Of a DNA stretch of 64,000 nucleotides, positions 63,127 through 64,000 are shown one piece after another. Numbering within the stretch: the first letter of the stretch is position 1; every line of letters begins with the position of its first letter. Origin of the DNA: Flavobacterium sp. WC2421. Lineage in GTDB: Bacteria; Bacteroidota; Bacteroidia; Flavobacteriales; Flavobacteriaceae. The DNA lies in assembly GCF_040822115.1 (NCBI RefSeq), contig NZ_CP162004.1:744001-808000 (forward strand). Reading direction: 5' to 3'. The notes beneath the pieces are model-generated. The model was not told the DNA's origin, did no database searches, and saw only the letters and a program-made list of their open reading frames with translations. Made by a program: the position numbers and the translations under genes.

Positions 63127-64000
63127 ATGTTAAACTTCGAATTATATAATCCCACGAATCTTGTATTCGGAAAAGGACAAATTGAAAAACTAGGAAGCCT
63201 TGTACCCAAAGGAGCTAAAATATTATTGGCTTACGGTGGTGGAAGTATCTTTAAAAACGGAATTCACGAACAAGTACTCCACAATCTTAAAGGGCACGAA
63301 ATTGTAGAATTTAGCGGAATTGAAGCTAATCCTCATTTTGAAACTTTAATGAAAGCAGTAGCCATTGTTAAAGAACAACATATTGATTTTATTCTTGCCG
63401 TTGGTGGTGGATCTGTAATTGATGGTGTGAAATTTATTTCAGCAGCTGTTAATTTTGAAGGAAACCCAATCGATATCTTGCAAAAACGCATTTTAATTAA
63501 AGAGAATGCAGTGCCTTTTGGAACTGTATTAACCTTGCCTGCTACAGGAAGCGAAATGAATTCTGGAGCTGTTGTAACTATTGAATCGACCAAAGAGAAA
63601 TTGGCTTTTGGTGGTTCAGCTATGTTTCCACAATTCTCTATTTGCGATCCAACGGTGATTGAATCTTTGCCAAAAAGACAATTGCAAAACGGTGTTGTCG
63701 ATGCCTACACGCACGTAATGGAGCAATACTTAACTTATCCACACGAAGGTTATTTACAAGACCGCATTGCCGAAGGAATTTTACAAACCTTAATTGAAGT
63801 AGGTCCACAGGTAGTTGAAAATCCTAAAGATTATGCTTTGGCATCTAATTTTATGTGGAGTTGCACCATGGCCTTAAACGGTTTAATCCAAAAAGGAGTT
63901 CCTAGTGACTGGGCAACACACATGATAGGTCATGAACTAACTGCGATGTTCGGAATTGACCATGCACGAACTCTTGCTGTTATTGCTCCAAGTTTGTACA
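63127..64000 (+). CDS. YqhD-like iron-containing (group III) alcohol dehydrogenase, 3' end missing
   Basis: An ATG at 63127, 2 bp after the DJ-1 stop, opens a frame of 291 residues that runs off the window. It has the NADP-binding GGGSIFKNG and VGGGSVIDGVKF, FGTVLTLPATGSEMNSG, and all four metal ligands: Asp192 and His196 (VVDAYTHVMEQ), His265 (WATHMIGHE) and His279 (FGIDHARTL). It reduces aldehydes such as methylglyoxal-type substrates with NADPH. Tight spacing means one transcript with the DJ-1 gene. Confidence 0.9.
   Translation, partial: MLNFELYNPTNLVFGKGQIEKLGSLVPKGAKILLAYGGGSIFKNGIHEQVLHNLKGHEIVEFSGIEANPHFETLMKAVAIVKEQHIDFILAVGGGSVIDGVKFISAAVNFEGNPIDILQKRILIKENAVPFGTVLTLPATGSEMNSGAVVTIESTKEKLAFGGSAMFPQFSICDPTVIESLPKRQLQNGVVDAYTHVMEQYLTYPHEGYLQDRIAEGILQTLIEVGPQVVENPKDYALASNFMWSCTMALNGLIQKGVPSDWATHMIGHELTAMFGIDHARTLAVIAPSLY

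Overview
The window looks like a chromosomal segment of a Flavobacterium-type member of the Bacteroidota. It is strongly AT-rich. Many genes are preceded by the Bacteroidota -7 element TAnnTTTG, and Shine-Dalgarno sequences are largely absent. The gene families are typical of Flavobacteriia: DUF4270, DUF4286 and DUF6624 proteins, a TonB-dependent receptor with a carboxypeptidase-regulatory-like domain, atpDC separated from the rest of the ATP synthase genes, and an OlsF-type ornithine-lipid synthase. I saw no rRNA, tRNA, CRISPR array, insertion sequence or prophage. Apart from one accessory-looking block, this is mostly core genome.

Layout. 1-3.8 kb (minus): biotin genes bioF, bioD, bioA and the start of a beta-ketoacyl synthase. 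3.9-4.5 kb: an unknown membrane-anchored protein. 4.7-11.6 kb (plus): an unusual envelope locus with two paralogous outer-membrane barrels, then a DoxX-like membrane protein, a third barrel, a vanadium-haloperoxidase-like lipoprotein, a COG0701-type permease and a 53-residue membrane protein. 11.7-13.7 kb (minus): atpD-atpC. 13.9-18.3 kb (minus): TonB-dependent receptor plus SGNH/GDSL lipoprotein. 18.6-22.9 kb (minus): GT5-like protein, DUF4270 lipoprotein and glmS, divergent from panC-panD. 24.4-28.7 kb (plus): an esterase-like protein without its catalytic serine, radA, and a type-B carboxylesterase. 28.9-31.9 kb (plus): a TerB-like protein, a small soluble protein, and a glycosyltransferase-51 protein with a long AsmA-like N-terminus.

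32.0-40.7 kb is mixed: aldo-keto reductase, xth plus OmpA lipoprotein, olsF (plus strand), a TM2 protein, a D-2-hydroxyacid dehydrogenase fused to a VOC domain, and Dabb, DUF6624 and lipocalin-like envelope proteins. 41.1-48.8 kb (minus) is housekeeping: serS, TPR protein, DUF4286 protein, ksgA, mgtE, proC, plus a DMP19-like protein and a tiny basic protein. 50.0-55.3 kb (plus): metG, a drug/metabolite transporter, a HAD phosphatase and a P60-like OmpA. 55.4-61.4 kb: a Cys/Met-metabolism PLP enzyme, a DUF3298 lipoprotein, DinB, ArsC/Spx-like, EamA, yicC, gmk and nadD. The window ends with a LysR regulator divergent from an exported DJ-1/PfpI protein and a YqhD-like aldehyde reductase that runs off the edge.

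Most worth following up: the 4.7-11.6 kb envelope locus; two intergenic structured-RNA-like elements sharing a CGGATAGC core, each behind a promoter-like sequence; a perfect 48-bp palindrome shared by two convergent genes; two multidomain fusions; an esterase lacking its nucleophile; and -7 elements so close to the bioA, bioF and panD start codons that the mRNAs are probably leaderless.
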